Assembly (NCBI GenBank): GCA_003342895.1
Contig: PTFA01000011.1
Span: 7,341,081 to 7,405,080 of the forward strand
DNA from: Casuarius casuarius
Lineage: Eukaryota > Chordata > Aves > Casuariiformes > Casuariidae
Direction: 5' to 3'
DNA: 64,000 nt
Shown here: in pieces, positions 13,080 to 26,100 of the stretch
Numbering within the stretch: the stretch's first letter is position 1
Layout: each line of letters begins with the position of its first letter
Position numbers and translations under genes: made by a program
Notes under the pieces: generated by a model
Seen by the model: the letters and a program-made list of their open reading frames with translations, nothing else
Told to the model about the DNA's origin: nothing
Database searches by the model: none

Positions 13080-13345
13080 AACTGCTTATTGAAAATGTTG
13101 CTTTATTAACAGTTAGTGATTGTTAATTGTTTTAAAAACTTAAATCTATACAATTACTGATAATTATTGTACTAATGCGGCATTTAAAAAAATAATTTTC
13201 AAATAAAGTAGTTGTAATGTTGTAAAAGCTGCACCCCATAAAGATTGATGAATATGGTTTAAGGATCATGTTGCATTTATGCAATTAAACATGCATTTAA
13301 TTAATTTAATTATTAAAAAATATGCAATTAAAAAACCTGCAGAAG
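13080..13345. promoter_or_regulatory. Homeodomain/POU-motif-rich AT block, candidate conserved non-coding element
   Basis: The segment is dense in TAAT/ATTA cores. It contains an exact 12-bp direct repeat TATGCAATTAAA at 13,278-13,289 and 13,321-13,332, with ATGCAATTA octamer-like cores. Between them lie ATGCATTTAATTAATT-type overlapping palindromes. No open frame crosses it. The texture resembles developmental enhancers in gene deserts, but AT-rich composition alone can produce such motifs. Conservation is not testable here. Confidence 0.25.
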
Positions 13346-15018
13346 AGGTCATACAAGGTGGAAGCCAGTCTCTGAAACTTCAGCTAAGGTTTTTCACACT
13401 ATTGAACAAAAGAAGCCAGTCTGAACATTTTACTTTCAAGCCTCTGTGATAGAGATAAAAGTATCAAGGGTTTATTTCACAAAGCTGTTTGGCTCAGTTC
13501 AAAGACCCCCACATTTAGGTTTTCTGCAGAACTCTACCACAACTGGAGACTGACAGATGAATTGACTCTTTTCATTTTTGGTTTATTGCCTGCTATAGTA
13601 GTTACTGATATCTGATTATATAAAAACATACCATAATTTTTATTAAAGCCCATCAATTAATGTCAAGATGTTAACCTTTTTCCTATATTATTATTTCCTC
13701 CTTTTAGTTTTCTGAGCGTATGGTTCTTAACCGCTCTAGCTGAAACCCCTGTGTTTTGACTGCAGTTGCCCAGAATAAAATTGACATTTCTCATAAAGAT
13801 TACATTCATTTTACCTTTTTGAAAAGCTTCTTGAACTTTAGAACTGCCCTCAGCTTTCTGCAATAAATGATTGGTTTCACCTATTTTTATACTTTTCATT
13901 TCTGAGTTTCAAGGCTACAATTAAAAGTCGGTTTGTTTTAGCTCTTAACCAGTGAGGAGCGTAATCATAAAAGATGTGGAGTCAGCCTAATATATTTTTA
14001 AAATGTGAAAAAAGGCAGGTATTTCCATGCAATAGAGGAAGCCCAGGATATCAAAAGACTGGTGGAATGAATTACTAGCAGAAAAGAATTTTGTTCCTTG
14101 AGGTTGCTCTTTCTGTAGTCAAACTTCACTAGAGAGTGTAAATGCTAAATGGAAGGTTTTCTCAGGTGAAAATTTGTGACCTTTTTCAGCACACTTTGTT
14201 TAAATATGAGCAAAATAATTTCTGTGGACTATATTCAGCTTTCATTTATACCAGGGAGAATCTAGTCACTACTTTCACATGAATGAAATGAAAACAAAAT
14301 GAAGACAAATGAAGACAAAATTATGTCTTATATTTTATCTTATATTTTATAAACATTAAACTGTCCATACAGGTTCCTTTCTTGTCAATCCTTTTCTCTC
14401 TTATTTACGCTTCCTTCGTATCTTCAGACTACTCCATATTTTCAATTTCCAATTAGCAGAGATTTTCAGTTTTTAACAACTTATACTGCATTAAATTTTG
14501 TCAGATGTAAGGAAAGCAGCTTGCTGACCAAAAGACTCCAACTGTAACAAAAATAAGAACCTGCCAATATTTTATGATACTGGCTACAATTCAGTAGCTA
14601 CTTATATAGAATAGTCAAATCTGTTACATGATATTTTAAGTATTTGATCTGATACATATACATATAATCATGAATGCTGTCAGTACATAAGAGTCATTGG
14701 GTAGTGATTATCTACTGTAAGTAATGCAAAAAGATATCTTAAAACTTGTAAAGGATCATATTTAACATTTTTAACCTCCCAAGGCTATGCTGAGAACAGA
14801 AATTAGTGCATGCACTCAGATAAATTGCATTAAACTAAAAGGGATCTTGGATAATAATAATAANGTTTAAGTTATAAAATGTACTACTTGAAAGCGTTTA
14901 ATCCCGTGACTTACTTTTAGCACTGCCAAGAGCAATGTTCAGTATATCTACCATTATTGAATTTCTGTTTAAAGCTGAATGAAAGGCATCTGCAGTGCAG
15001 CTTTTATAGAGATTATAG

Positions 15019-15078
15019 GTGTGCACACGCACGTGTGTGTGTGTATATATATATAAAATATGCATGTATATGTGTATC
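15019..15078. repeat. Compound (TG)n/(TA)n microsatellite
   Basis: Alternating purine-pyrimidine DNA: GTGTGCACACGCACGTG, then (GT)n, then (AT)n, ending in TGCATGTATATGTGTAT. The first part can adopt Z-DNA; the second melts easily. Likely polymorphic in length. Confidence 0.85.
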
Positions 15079-18000
15079 TGTACTGTGTTCTCATTCTAAA
15101 GCACAGCAGTTTATATGTGTAAAAAAAAAATAAAAAAAAAAATAAACAAGTAGGAGTTATGCACATCAGAACCTAAGAAGATGAGAATATGCCAATTATT
15201 TCCAGCAGAAGGTAACAGACTGACGTGAAAGATGTGATTGATAGCTGATACATAGAATCCGTGATGTGGAGCTTGCCAAATGTCCCAGCCACACGGTGCA
15301 ATGGGCACTCTTGGAAATAGAGCATTCACCATACTTACAATAATAGAGGTAACTTTTTAGACCTAAAACAGACAAAGATTTAGTTCTGCAGATGCTGTTG
15401 TGTAGCAAAACTTTTAATGGTTCTCTTTGTACAAGTCAAAATATATATTTAAGAGTGGTAAAACTTTAACTGACACTTCTTTTAAAACTGAGAAGTCTGG
15501 TAAGAATACAGCTCTGTATGCAAACCAAATATATATAGGGAGAGACTCTATCCTTTCCTGGTGTGTAGGACAGTTATTAGAATTGGACAGCTGTAACTGG
15601 ACTCCCATTTGTTAAGACCCTTCTATGTTCTATGGCAAAGTGAGGTAGCCTTAGCAATGGCCCTTGCTGCTAAAATAAATTAAAGTAAAATAATTATTTT
15701 TGATAAAATATCAGAAAAACTCCCTGTGAAATAAGCTTCCCACTCAGTGAAGTGCATAATTACAGGTTTTTTAGCCTGGGATTCCGTCTGCCATTCCCTT
15801 GGCATCCTAGGGCAGATTGGAGTACTAGATAAACTGTGCTATGGTATGACTATTTTCTTTTCCAAAGCTAGAAAGAACCTTAAGGGCTAGTACACACATC
15901 AAAACTGATACTAAATGTTCTGGTATATGCACTATGGAAGGCTCTCTGTGACCACAGTGCATGTGGAATATAGAAATGTTCTGAAGTCAATTTAAGACCT
16001 TTCTTTAGAGGGATAGAATAAATCACAAATTAGATTGATGACAAATATGTTTTTTCTCTCAAGAAAAACATACTTTTCTATTCTACTCATGATTTTATTC
16101 AAGATTTTATATCAGGTTGTCATTGAAAAATAGAAAGAGGGATGTTTAAGCAATTTAAAAGACTTCAGGCAGAGGTATACACTGATCTTCAAATATCTGG
16201 CAGTAGCAATGAAAGAGATAGCACGGCTACAAGGAATTTAACAGCCTTTTTTGTAGTAAGACATGTAAAGCAAAAGAACTAAAACTCTGTTTTCAGACTT
16301 TTGCTTTTGTCTCACCAGCGTGGATGGACTTTAACAAGTATAAAGAGCACAAGGTTAAGTCAAGGAAGTATACAATGAGCAGGACCAGAGCTAGTTGGAA
16401 CCTGAGATAGGGTTGCCTCTCAAGTTTGAGCCAAAACTATCTGAAATCAGTGGGAGTGTGTTTGTTGAGTTCTATATTTCATGAATTAAATACTGATTCA
16501 AGAGTGGTTATTACTGAAGAAGCATCTAAAAGGGAAGAATGAAATACAAGAAACTAGTAAAGAGTATATATATTTCATTGTGTATACATATTCCTTCCTA
16601 ATTTTCACCTGTGTAATACTACTAAATGTAAACTAGTGCAGGATGTGCTTTTCTAGTTATGTTTCCTGAGAATCAGAGCCCTGTTTAGGTCAGTTCCTAG
16701 ACAGTATAACTTTTGCAGCATGTGGCCTTCTAACCTGCCTGGATCATAGCTGACACTTAATAAATGAATATCTGAATATCTTTTTCTGAGCTGCTTCTTG
16801 GAAGAAATTTCACCATGACTATTAACTGTGCATATTATCCAAAGATACAGTTCTGGAAATAGATGTTGATCATTTGAGAAAAGTGGGTTTTTTAACTGTT
16901 TACAATGCTAAGGCAATTTCAGTGGCTGAATTGCATCTAATGTTACCATGCATTGGCTTCAATATATTTCATTTTAATTTCTTATCACCAGTTATCTCAG
17001 TCATTTTCAATGGAAAAAATATTTTCTTACATTACATATTTAAAGCTTTGCAAAGAACTGCAGCAAATATCTGCAACATAAATGAATTAATGGTCATAAG
17101 TTTTATAATTAGATTAACTTTTTTTCCCTCTTTGTGTTCTTGTTCAGGCATGCTGAACCTGCTTTAGGACATTAAATTTCATAGATTGGCTCATGCTGTG
17201 TTACTTCAACTTTCATTTTAATTTTATCATGTATTTGAGACAGGATTTTAAAAAAGTGAGTGGAAATCAACTATATAGGATATCGGTTGCTTGCTTTGCA
17301 ATTTATCTCTACCTCTTCAAAGAATTATGAGAATTTATACACAAAATCTTTGTACTGTTTTCCAGCTCAAAAATTCTTCTCAGCAATTAAATTGTCTTTG
17401 CTGGTTTCTGCAAGATATTATTTATTGTTCTTCTACTATTTTAATGTATTTATTCGCAAAATCTCCAGAGGATCAGGATTTTTGGCTTTAAGCAAGGTAG
17501 ATGTTTATAGCAGGATAGGAATGGACAGGGGACATATCAACAAATGACTTGGGCAGCACAGATAGCTTGTCTGCTTATTAGTCATTCTCTGACAAGCCAG
17601 AGGTCAAAATGAAAACTTGATATTGGAACCCATTAGTGTGGCTGGCTAGCACACAAATTTATTACTTGTAAGAATGACAGTTGTAGAAAATTATATGTTT
17701 TTACCTTTCTTTTGCTTGATTANTTAGCCAGTATGCCATGCCTTATTTCCATTGCAAATGTATAATTTGATTCAGTTATCGTCTGATACATTTGTGTGTC
17801 ATTTACAAACATGCAGAGGAAGCTGAACATAGCAGGAAAAAATTCAGGCCTTTGCACTGAATCATCAGTCCCAGAAGCACCTCTTTTTTTTCTTCTTCTT
17901 CTTCTTTTTGTTTGCTGGTGTCATGCTAGATACTTGACTCATTTTCTCCTTTCCTTCTCCGGTATTTCTAGTTGCCTCATAAAGTTACTAATACACCTGG

Positions 18001-18351
18001 CGCCGTTAATATCTTGGCTTCTACACTTGCAGACAATCCTGAAAGAATTCCTTGACCCCTGCTCTAAGCTTCGAACCAACTTTCAGCCTCATATGGTAGC
18101 TTTTTGTTCTTGTAGTTATTGTTAGAGGAATATATGAATGGGAATTTGCATTTTTCCTTCCCTCCGCTTGAATGAAAGATTATAGTGCAACTACTGCATT
18201 TACGTAGATCTGTGACTGAGTTATAGAAGAAATACAAACATGGAAGGAAACCCAAGGATAAAAATCTAATAGTATGGAAACATTCTTGGAACAAAATTAT
18301 AATGTAGTTTTGCTTCAAAATGACTATTTTGGATGTTTGTTTTCCATTTCA

Positions 18352-18376
18352 TTTATACCATAACATATGGTATAAA
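18352..18376. repeat. Perfect 10-bp hairpin, 5-base loop
   Basis: TTTATACCAT (18,352-18,361), loop AACAT, then ATGGTATAAA (18,367-18,376), an exact reverse complement. The flanks are AT-rich and no transcript is evident. It may be the centre of a decayed palindromic element. Confidence 0.75.
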
Positions 18377-19249
18377 GAATGAAGGATAGAATCCACCAAT
18401 TTTGAAGTAATGACAGATTTTAAATTGGATCATGACATGGCTTTCTTTATTAAATAGCTTTGAAACTTTGAGTTGCAATGCAAAAATTATTCCAAATTTT
18501 GTGTTCTCAGAACTTTTGTCTTTTCCACAATTCCATCAATATCTTTCTCTTTTCAGAAGAGCATCCTGAGAAGATTTGCTCTTGCTCTTTTATCTCTTTC
18601 TTTCAGCATCCAAACTTCAATCTTGTTCATAACTTAGAATCAGTAATTGCCAAAGAGAGATCTTTTGAAATACATTTTAAAAATCTAAATAGAGAGAAGG
18701 CTAATGCATTTACCTTTACAATAATATTTATAAGAATTCTTGCCTTTCCCTATGAACTCCCTTACCTGATCCTACAGACATCTGTCTTTGGATTAACAGG
18801 TCCCATGTATTCTTCATACAAAGATGTTATGTGTATCTTCCTTCATGCTAAGACTTTAGGTATATTTGCCAGGACTTTACCCAGGATCAATTATAAAACC
18901 TACTTTTCCCTTTTTTCTTGAAGTATTTTTTTAGCTCATAAAAATAGAGCTAACTTCCCCACTTTTAAATCTCATATTTACCTGGAATTTATCAATAACT
19001 TAAATTCAGATCAAGTTTTGGTAATTAAGCTGGAAATATGCTCTCTGAAGCTTATATTTTTGGGAGGAGTGGAAGTTGTTTCATGTGTGACAAGTTCTGT
19101 TGGCTGAGTACCATTTAACCCTTTGTTAGCTCTGACTAGTAGAGGTAACTTCTTATTCTCCTTACTCTGAGAAAACCATGACATTTAAAAGCCTTGTTAT
19201 TTCCAGCACTCATCACTTGCATCTTGGTACATTTTAAATGTCTCAAGAT

Positions 19250-19261
19250 GGGGGGGGGGGG
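19250..19261 (+). repeat. G12 homopolymer
   Basis: Uninterrupted run of 12 G in an otherwise AT-rich segment, followed by TTGG/TTTG-rich sequence. Exact length in a draft assembly is uncertain. Confidence 0.85.
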
Positions 19262-19382
19262 TTGGTTTTGTTTTTCATTGTTTGGTTTTTTTCTTTGTTT
19301 GTATAATCTCTTTCTGACTGGAACAGTATATTCATCCTCTGATACCCATGAGTTCTTATGCTGGACAGAACAAGAATGAAAT

Positions 19383-19416
19383 GTCCTGTCTTGTCCTGTC
19401 CTGTCTGTCCTGTCTT
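19383..19416 (+). repeat. Imperfect (TGTCC)n microsatellite
   Basis: About seven units of TGTCC with TGTCT variants, short and imperfect. No flanking mobile element is recognised. Confidence 0.85.
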
Positions 19417-19844
19417 TGACAATTCTGTATGTCATTTTCTGCTTACTGCTTTTATTCAGCTATTTAAGGAGTAGCTACTAATAATTAATATTAGCTTATT
19501 TACTCCTCTATCCTAATCCATCCAGTATATATTAAAAATAAACTGTGTGCTGGGAGACCCCAGTAGTTCCCCAATGAGTATAGGACTGGGCAGGGAGAGC
19601 GACAGAACCTTGCCATTTTTTTAATAGTATTTAACTGCTGTGCACACTATGAATAAAACTGAACGAGAATTACAGCTGAGTAATCTTGTATCTTACGCAG
19701 GCTTTCAACAAAGTGTTTCTCCTGACCTGGGATTCAGAGCCCGCACCTGTTTCTGAAGGTAAGAGGATACATCCTGTCTTTCAAAGGTGAAGGAAGCAGT
19801 GTCTCTATTTTATACAGCATACCTGTGATGTATGGAAATACCTA

Positions 19845-19945
19845 TTGAAAATCAGTATTTTAGAGGTGGGATGTTGAGTCACAGAGAAATTAAATGACTT
19901 GTACAAAGTCACATAGCTGAAACAAGGAATTACACCTGGATTTTT
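19845..19945 (-). repeat. MIR-type SINE fragment, antisense
   Basis: The order 'GTCACAGAGAAATTAAATGACTT', 'CAAAGTCACATAGCTGA', 'CACCTGGATTTTTGAA' (each shown in part) is that of the MIR core read on the opposite strand: a pre-core with 'CACAGAG', then 'GACTTG..CAAGGTCACA.AGCT', then 'GATT.GAA'. Divergence is high but block order and spacing fit. MIR is an ancient amniote tRNA-derived SINE and is no longer mobile. Confidence 0.75.
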
Positions 19946-22900
19946 GAAAAATCAAGTTAGGACATTTTTCTGTGATCTTTCTTTTATTTTTTCTGACTAA
20001 AAAAATATTCTGATATTGTAAATGAGGAAGAATAGTAAAAAAAACATTCATTTTTGGACTTAATTTCTGTGCTTATTAAAATGTCCTAAGACAGGCTTAG
20101 ATATTCATTAAAATGTATATTTGTATTTGTGTTTAAGTAGGACAAAGTCCAGTTGGTTTTGTTTTCCCTTGAAGTTTGACCTGGACCTGTTTCTAATTTA
20201 TAAATGCATTAATATTTAAGCCATTTAAAAACTAATGTTCTTTATACATATTAGATGCTAATAATTCTGTTATACTGTGTACATTTATATTTACATTGGA
20301 AAATCCTATGAAGCTGAATTAAAGGTAAATGTAAACACTGGGGTTAACTTTTACAGGTTTTTCAAGCACATTTCAAAAGGGAAGAGTAAAATTGGTCATT
20401 GTGAGTACATAGCGATGAAAAATGACTAGGCACAATAAAGGATAATTTCTTTGGTTTCCAGAGCATAATGGAGTATGAATCATATTTAAAATTAATGGCT
20501 GAGAAGGTAGATCATGATTTGACTGTCATCGGTAGCTATTTTACTCCTTCCTAGAGCAGCAACAAGCCTTTTCTAAGAGATGAGTTCTTGTAAACAAGTC
20601 CTTCTAAGCTATCTGAAAGCTCCTGATTTGTAACTGAATGCTAGGAAATGTTTTATTTTGATTTTTTTCAGTGTCTGGGGTGGGGGGAGTGGGCGGGGAA
20701 CATAACCCTGCTGTCCAACAAGTAACAAGTAGTTATTTCTTTGCAAGCAGTTCTTTAAATGCAAATTTTATTGGGTAATGTTGGCAGTGTGTGTCCTTAT
20801 CTTCAGATGCCATGTAGTCCTCCTCTATCCTTTTCTACTTCTATAATAAATTTGGAATGATTTCAGTGACTTCTTAAATTTTCACTTTGGGACAATGCTG
20901 TATCCTTGACCCTTCATCTGAAGGTAAGACCTGCCATTTCAACTCGCAGCACCACACCAACATTGTTGGCTATAGCAGTCCTGAAGACAGCTGTCATGTA
21001 TCCACCCCTTGACAAAGTGTTCATCCGTGCCTGTGTGTCAGGCTTCTGAGGGATTCATGCACAGAGGCATGCTGCCTCACATGCAAGAGCTGCTCTCGAG
21101 CCAGACACCTTGCTGCATGGTTTGCAAGGGCCTTCTAGCAATTACCCAAATCTGACATATGTGCAATACATGCATTCTAAAGCCTATGACCTCTATGCAG
21201 GGACACCACCCAACTTGAGTGAGCAGTAAAAGAGGAAGTACAGATGGGCTATAACCTGAATTTACAGCTACAGCTGGAACTCCTGGTTGCTGACATTGTG
21301 TTCACCAGGATCTGTCTCAGCCTGTACCTGGAAGCTCATTCATAAAACATCTGCATAAAGCAGGACCTTCTTTCTTTCCAAAACTCCAGGGGAAAAGAGT
21401 TCTGGTATCTCATGTGGCAGGTCCGTAATCCTATGGTTTCCTAACCCCAGAGCAGATTCCTGCACTACCCTGAAGCAATGGAGCTTCAGTATGGTGTATG
21501 CTTTATCCTTAGAAACAGGGGGGAAATATCTATATGTATATCTCTATCCATCTACCTACCTATATTGCTAAATAGGACAAAAGACTTTTTTCTTCACACT
21601 TATAAAGAATAAGTGCTTATGGCCACATCCAAAAGAACAGTACCCCTATGGTTTCCAGAAATTATTGAATGGAATAATTCTTGCTAACATCTGATCTGTC
21701 TGTGCAATACTTTGAAATCAGGTATCTAGTAGGCAGTGGAGTCTTAAGATGAACATCCACAAAAGATGAGCAAAACTTGTCCCCAAGGATAGGTATCCTA
21801 AGGAACATACAAACAGGAGGAACAAAGAGGGACATATAAACAGTCAGCTGGTAGCACATGCCTGGCTCTGGTAGTGCCATTCTGCTGGGGCTGTTATATC
21901 AAGGCACCAGCTGGCCCAAACTGTACCATGTTTGATGAATAAGGACTACGCTGAGAAAGATCCATTACCATGAGATCAAATGGCAGAACTGCTCCCCACC
22001 TTTCTCCTCACCTTAACAGGTTCCATGGAAAGCAGCCAGTGGAAGGCAAAGTCCATGGGTCATGAGAGGTATTTTTCATCTTTAAAAACACCACTCTATT
22101 AAACTTTTCTTAGTCTGTTTATTCTTGTATATGGGGAATGGGTTACTTATGACCTGAGCGCTACTTGTTCAAAAATAGTGCATCTGGCCAGGCTGGCTTC
22201 TGCTGGTTGGTGGGAGAGAAAAGGAAGAGTTAAATAGCAAGTAGGAGGATAGAGTCATACGTGGCCTGTGGGGAAAAAAAACAAAAAACTGTCTTTTCCC
22301 TGGACATCTCGCTTGGAAAATGTAGGGACCTTAGGATGTCACACGTGACAGTACTCTTTCAGTCATTGGCAAATTAGCATGAGTGGGGGGGCATGCTAAT
22401 TTTTCTATTTAAGTGGACCTTTGGGTGTTCCATTATTGTGTATATGTGATAGGCAATAAGTAAAGACAACTGAGCAACAATGAGCCTTTTTCAGAAAAAG
22501 GCATCTTGATGCTTTTGATAATCAAAGAAATTGAGTAAGAATGAAAGGGGAAAAATCTGTTTTTCTGCTCCAATGTATATGCAAAATAATTCATGCTTTT
22601 TGATTTTCAGCATCAGTGGCAGTCCTGTGTTGAAGGTTGAAGTCTATTTTTGGAGATCAGACTCTCATTAAAAGATGAAGTATGCCTTTCATTTTAAAGG
22701 ACTATAGGTAAGACCTTTCCTGACATTCAAACTTTGTGTTTACTAGAACTGTTACGTACTTTCAGTTCACAGGCTGTCCTTAAGCTGTTCAAGTTATTAC
22801 AGTGGTGTATTACCTTTCATTCTTCCCACCAAATCTCTCATGCCTCATTTGCTGTGCAGTGTGGTATTTTGTGAGATTGTTCTCATTTTTCAGTAACTTA

Positions 22901-23115
22901 TATCACAGAGCATCTACGATTTAGCCTTAATTCTATTTCACTGTCAGAGTCCTCTCTTCTGTTTCCTTTGGAATTGTCTGTGGAAGGGAGTACTGATAGT
23001 GAAGTATTGCCAGTTAGGATTTCAGTTTAAAGGGCCTGCAAAATTATACTATTTCAAATTGGTGCGAAGGCAGGATCACAGACTGAAAGGCCTAAGCAGG
23101 TATTGGAACGGCTCA
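19946..23115. other. Gene-poor DNA, partly of higher GC
   Basis: No gene is supported. The stretch 20,900-22,080 is GC-richer than its surroundings and may be an old unclassified repeat or exonised remnant, but I could not align it to any family from memory. An inverted POU-like pair lies at 22,371-22,402. Confidence 0.45.
22371..22402. promoter_or_regulatory. Inverted pair of octamer-like sites around a G7 loop
   Basis: AAATTAGCATG (22,371-22,381) and the exact reverse complement CATGCTAATTT (22,392-22,402) are separated by AGTGGGGGGG. ATGCTAAT is a one-base variant of the POU octamer ATGCAAAT. The 11-bp arms could form a hairpin or a paired binding site. Function is inference. Confidence 0.4.
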
Positions 23116-23119
23116 TCTC

Positions 23120-23195
23120 GTACAAATGGAGATAGACCAGAAGGGACACTTTCGTGTATAGCAGCCAAAATAATCCCCTGACTTCTGGTTTTAGG
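23120..23195 (-). repeat. Possible CR1/L3 3'-end fragment, antisense
   Basis: 'GATAGACCAGAAGGGACAC' followed by 'TGTATAGCAGCCAAAATAAT' resembles the reverse complement of old CR1/L3 3' ends, where 'AGACCAGAAGGGACCA' is followed by 'CTGTATAACACAGGCCA'. The copy is short and diverged. Confidence 0.4.
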
Positions 23196-26100
23196 GCATC
23201 ATTTCTCATACTGCACTGCCCTATTTATAGTCTTGTAGTATCAGAAAAACACTTTCTACTGTATTTAGGTTCTTCTACTCTTTGGTAATATATAGAAGCA
23301 TATAGAAGCTATTTTGCTAAAGGTAGCTCAAATTTTGTTGAGAAATGCTTCCCTTCATGTCATTATGGTATATTGTTTGGCAGGAGCTGAAATGGGNGCA
23401 GTGAAAGTTAAGGACTCTAATGATCTGTAGCCTGGCAACGATAGCAGTGGTTTGGGATTTGGAAGACACGTACATGCTCAAGTTCTTGCTCTGACTAAAA
23501 ATATTCCAGGATAAAGCAAAGTCTTCTTTCTGCATCCTACTCCCATACATCCTAGGACATGGGACCCTGACCACTGTGTGGCAGGATTATGTCCTTTAAT
23601 GAATTTTTGTTCCTAGAACAAAAAAGAAAAGACCCCACAGCCCCCTCGCCCCAAAATGATTATATAAATTACTTCCTGTAAAGAAGCTTGATAAGTTTAG
23701 TTTTAATTTCAGTGTGATGAAAAACTAAATGTCAAATTTTGCAATTTCAAAAATGTGATTGCCATCTTTTATCAGTTATAATGAGTTGTTATCCTTTCAC
23801 CCTACCTGATGGGCTTGTGAGCTATGTAGAATAACTCCCTGCTCCTGTTGCCTCTTCAGCTATCAAAGCATAAGGACTACAGCAAAATACTTCTCTTTTT
23901 CCTATGTGAAAGACTGAAAGAGCTGGTAATAGTGGGAAACTCACGGGGACATGAATAAATGGAAAGAATCTTCTGGTATGGGGAGACAACTGAAGAATGT
24001 TATAACCTAAGTAGTCTAAACTGCTACTTCTAAAAATAGCTGTCTCTAGGTATTTCTTTATTGCACTTCTCATTTTGTATAAGATAAAGCTGGTACAGTA
24101 TTGTGCTATACGAGAGTGGCTCTGATGGTTTGAAAAGCAACCCCAATGAAATATAGGACAGTCAGTTGTAATTCTCATAGAAATATATTAGAAAAACATT
24201 GCATAGAAGCAATAATTTGAGATCCCAAACACGTTTTTTCCCCATTAAAAATATTTTAAAATGCAGAAAGCATTTCTGCGAAGCATGAAGGATGGCCAGG
24301 GTTAGCTAATGAGGCTGATAGGTACAATTGCTGCATGCTTGATCTCTCTTGGATCCTAATGCTCATTTGGACTTGTCTTATTATTGTGTGGGTGTTAAGT
24401 CTGCCCAAGCTCATAATCAATAGATATGTGGTCATTCAAAGTGTTTATGTCTCTATCTTAGAATGGAACAAAGTGATCAGGATGTAGTTTACCAGATTCA
24501 TACAGAAAATTTCTCATTGAAAATCTCAGCAAACTAATTGCTGGCATTAACATGGGAGTCATATGAGCTGGGATAATGATACAGATAATGAAACTCCTGT
24601 CTCCGGTCATCTCTTACCACCTAAGGGGTCAGCAAAGAATTATTCAACCCTGAGCAGCATTTTATAATTGGTTATTTGTAACTGGGAAGATTTTGGATCT
24701 ATATGGTAGCTTCAGATAGCATTCATTGACTGTAAGTCTGATGCACTGCCTAAGTGTATCAGAAGAAAGAAAGGTAGGGACTCTCAGTCAAAGAGTACTG
24801 AAAAAAGTAGAGTCAAAAGGACATCATTTTCAGGTTTAAACAACTAGATCTTTGAGATTTAAAGAAAACAGCCTGAACTGACAGCTTAGCAGTAGCCTAA
24901 TAGATTTATAAAACCCGTATATCTGCCAAATGATGATGACATGATATTATGTGAACATATTGAACAAAGCAGGGAAGTGCTTTGCTAGATGTAGTTTTCT
25001 TTTTGTGGCATGACTCCTCAATCTCACANAAAGTCTGGAATTTCCCACCTTTAATTCTGCACTGGGTATCATGGCAAATCAGATTAACAGAAGTCCGTCT
25101 AATGACAGGATACCAAGCCATTCTTACCAGCTCTTAAGAACCCAAAGATTAACTGTAGGATATTTTTCAGTTATTTACTAAAAGATGAATGGAACACAAA
25201 ACAGCCACAATTCATTCAATCTGTCTTCAGGTGCCTAACTGAGAACAGAAGCTGGGAGTTCAGCTATCTGATCTGTGCCATATGCAACAAGAGAGGCACC
25301 ATGAGGAAGCAGCACATACCTTTTATGCCTCCAGAAAGCAATTCATCCCACATCCCTTTTTCCATTAGCTGTAGAAAAAGCCCAGGGAGAGCTAGCTTTT
25401 AATTTGAGCTGTTTTTGCATAGGCTGACTTAGGCATTGGTATTCTGAGTTTATGGTCTCAGTCATGCAGGCATAGGTGACAGTATCACTAGGTAAAAATG
25501 ACCCCCTAAGAATGATGCTCCAGCCTCAGCTGCGGACTGTGGCTTACCACTTGGTGAGACCCAAACTTGTCTTCCAGAAAAAAAGAGAAGAGCTCCGATG
25601 TAGCTGATAGTCCCTAAATTTACAGGGCGTGCCCTTACCTGCCATTTCACCTGCCTACAACAGGGCTAATTCTTGCTCAACTCCCAAAGGAATACTTCTG
25701 TATTGAGTCACCTGTATAAGGTGGAAAGAAGATCCTGATTGCCAAGAGGTGATTAGGAAGAGTTTCCTAAAGTGCCTCTTATCTTGGATTCATTGTTCAA
25801 ACAAGACAGAAGAATTTAGTGGGACTGGTCCCTCTAAGAGCCCCAAGAGTTACCAGATCGGCACTAGAGCATTGCAGGAGTCCAGATTAGATGCTCAACC
25901 ACATGAAAATTACTCAAAACAGATCCAAGTTTTGAGGTCATTTAGCTTTTCCTTACATATTCTTTAGGTGCTGGTTCTGCTTCTGGGTTTGCTCCTGTTT
26001 GGAGCAACTATGTAGGTAGCTTCAGTTAAAATCGGATCAGGATCCAGATAACATTCACTCTGGTAAAATACTTTGGATGCTCAGCACACAAGCACAAGAT

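Larger units (their letters stand above)
13346..19845. other. AT-rich gene-poor DNA with microsatellites
   Basis: No gene is supportable. It contains the CA/TG-TA tract at 15,019-15,078, A-rich runs at 15,121-15,145, a CTT-rich pyrimidine tract near 17,885-17,912, a perfect hairpin at 18,352-18,376, a G12 run at 19,250-19,261 and a TGTCC microsatellite at 19,383-19,416. The longest frame (147 codons, 18,478-18,921) has low-information composition and no motif. Single ambiguous bases occur at 14,865 and 17,723. Confidence 0.55.

Noticed and set aside
18478..18921. 147-codon open frame, the longest without ambiguous bases
   Set aside because: Phe/Ile/Ser-rich composition typical of AT-rich random DNA, no domain, no splice context.
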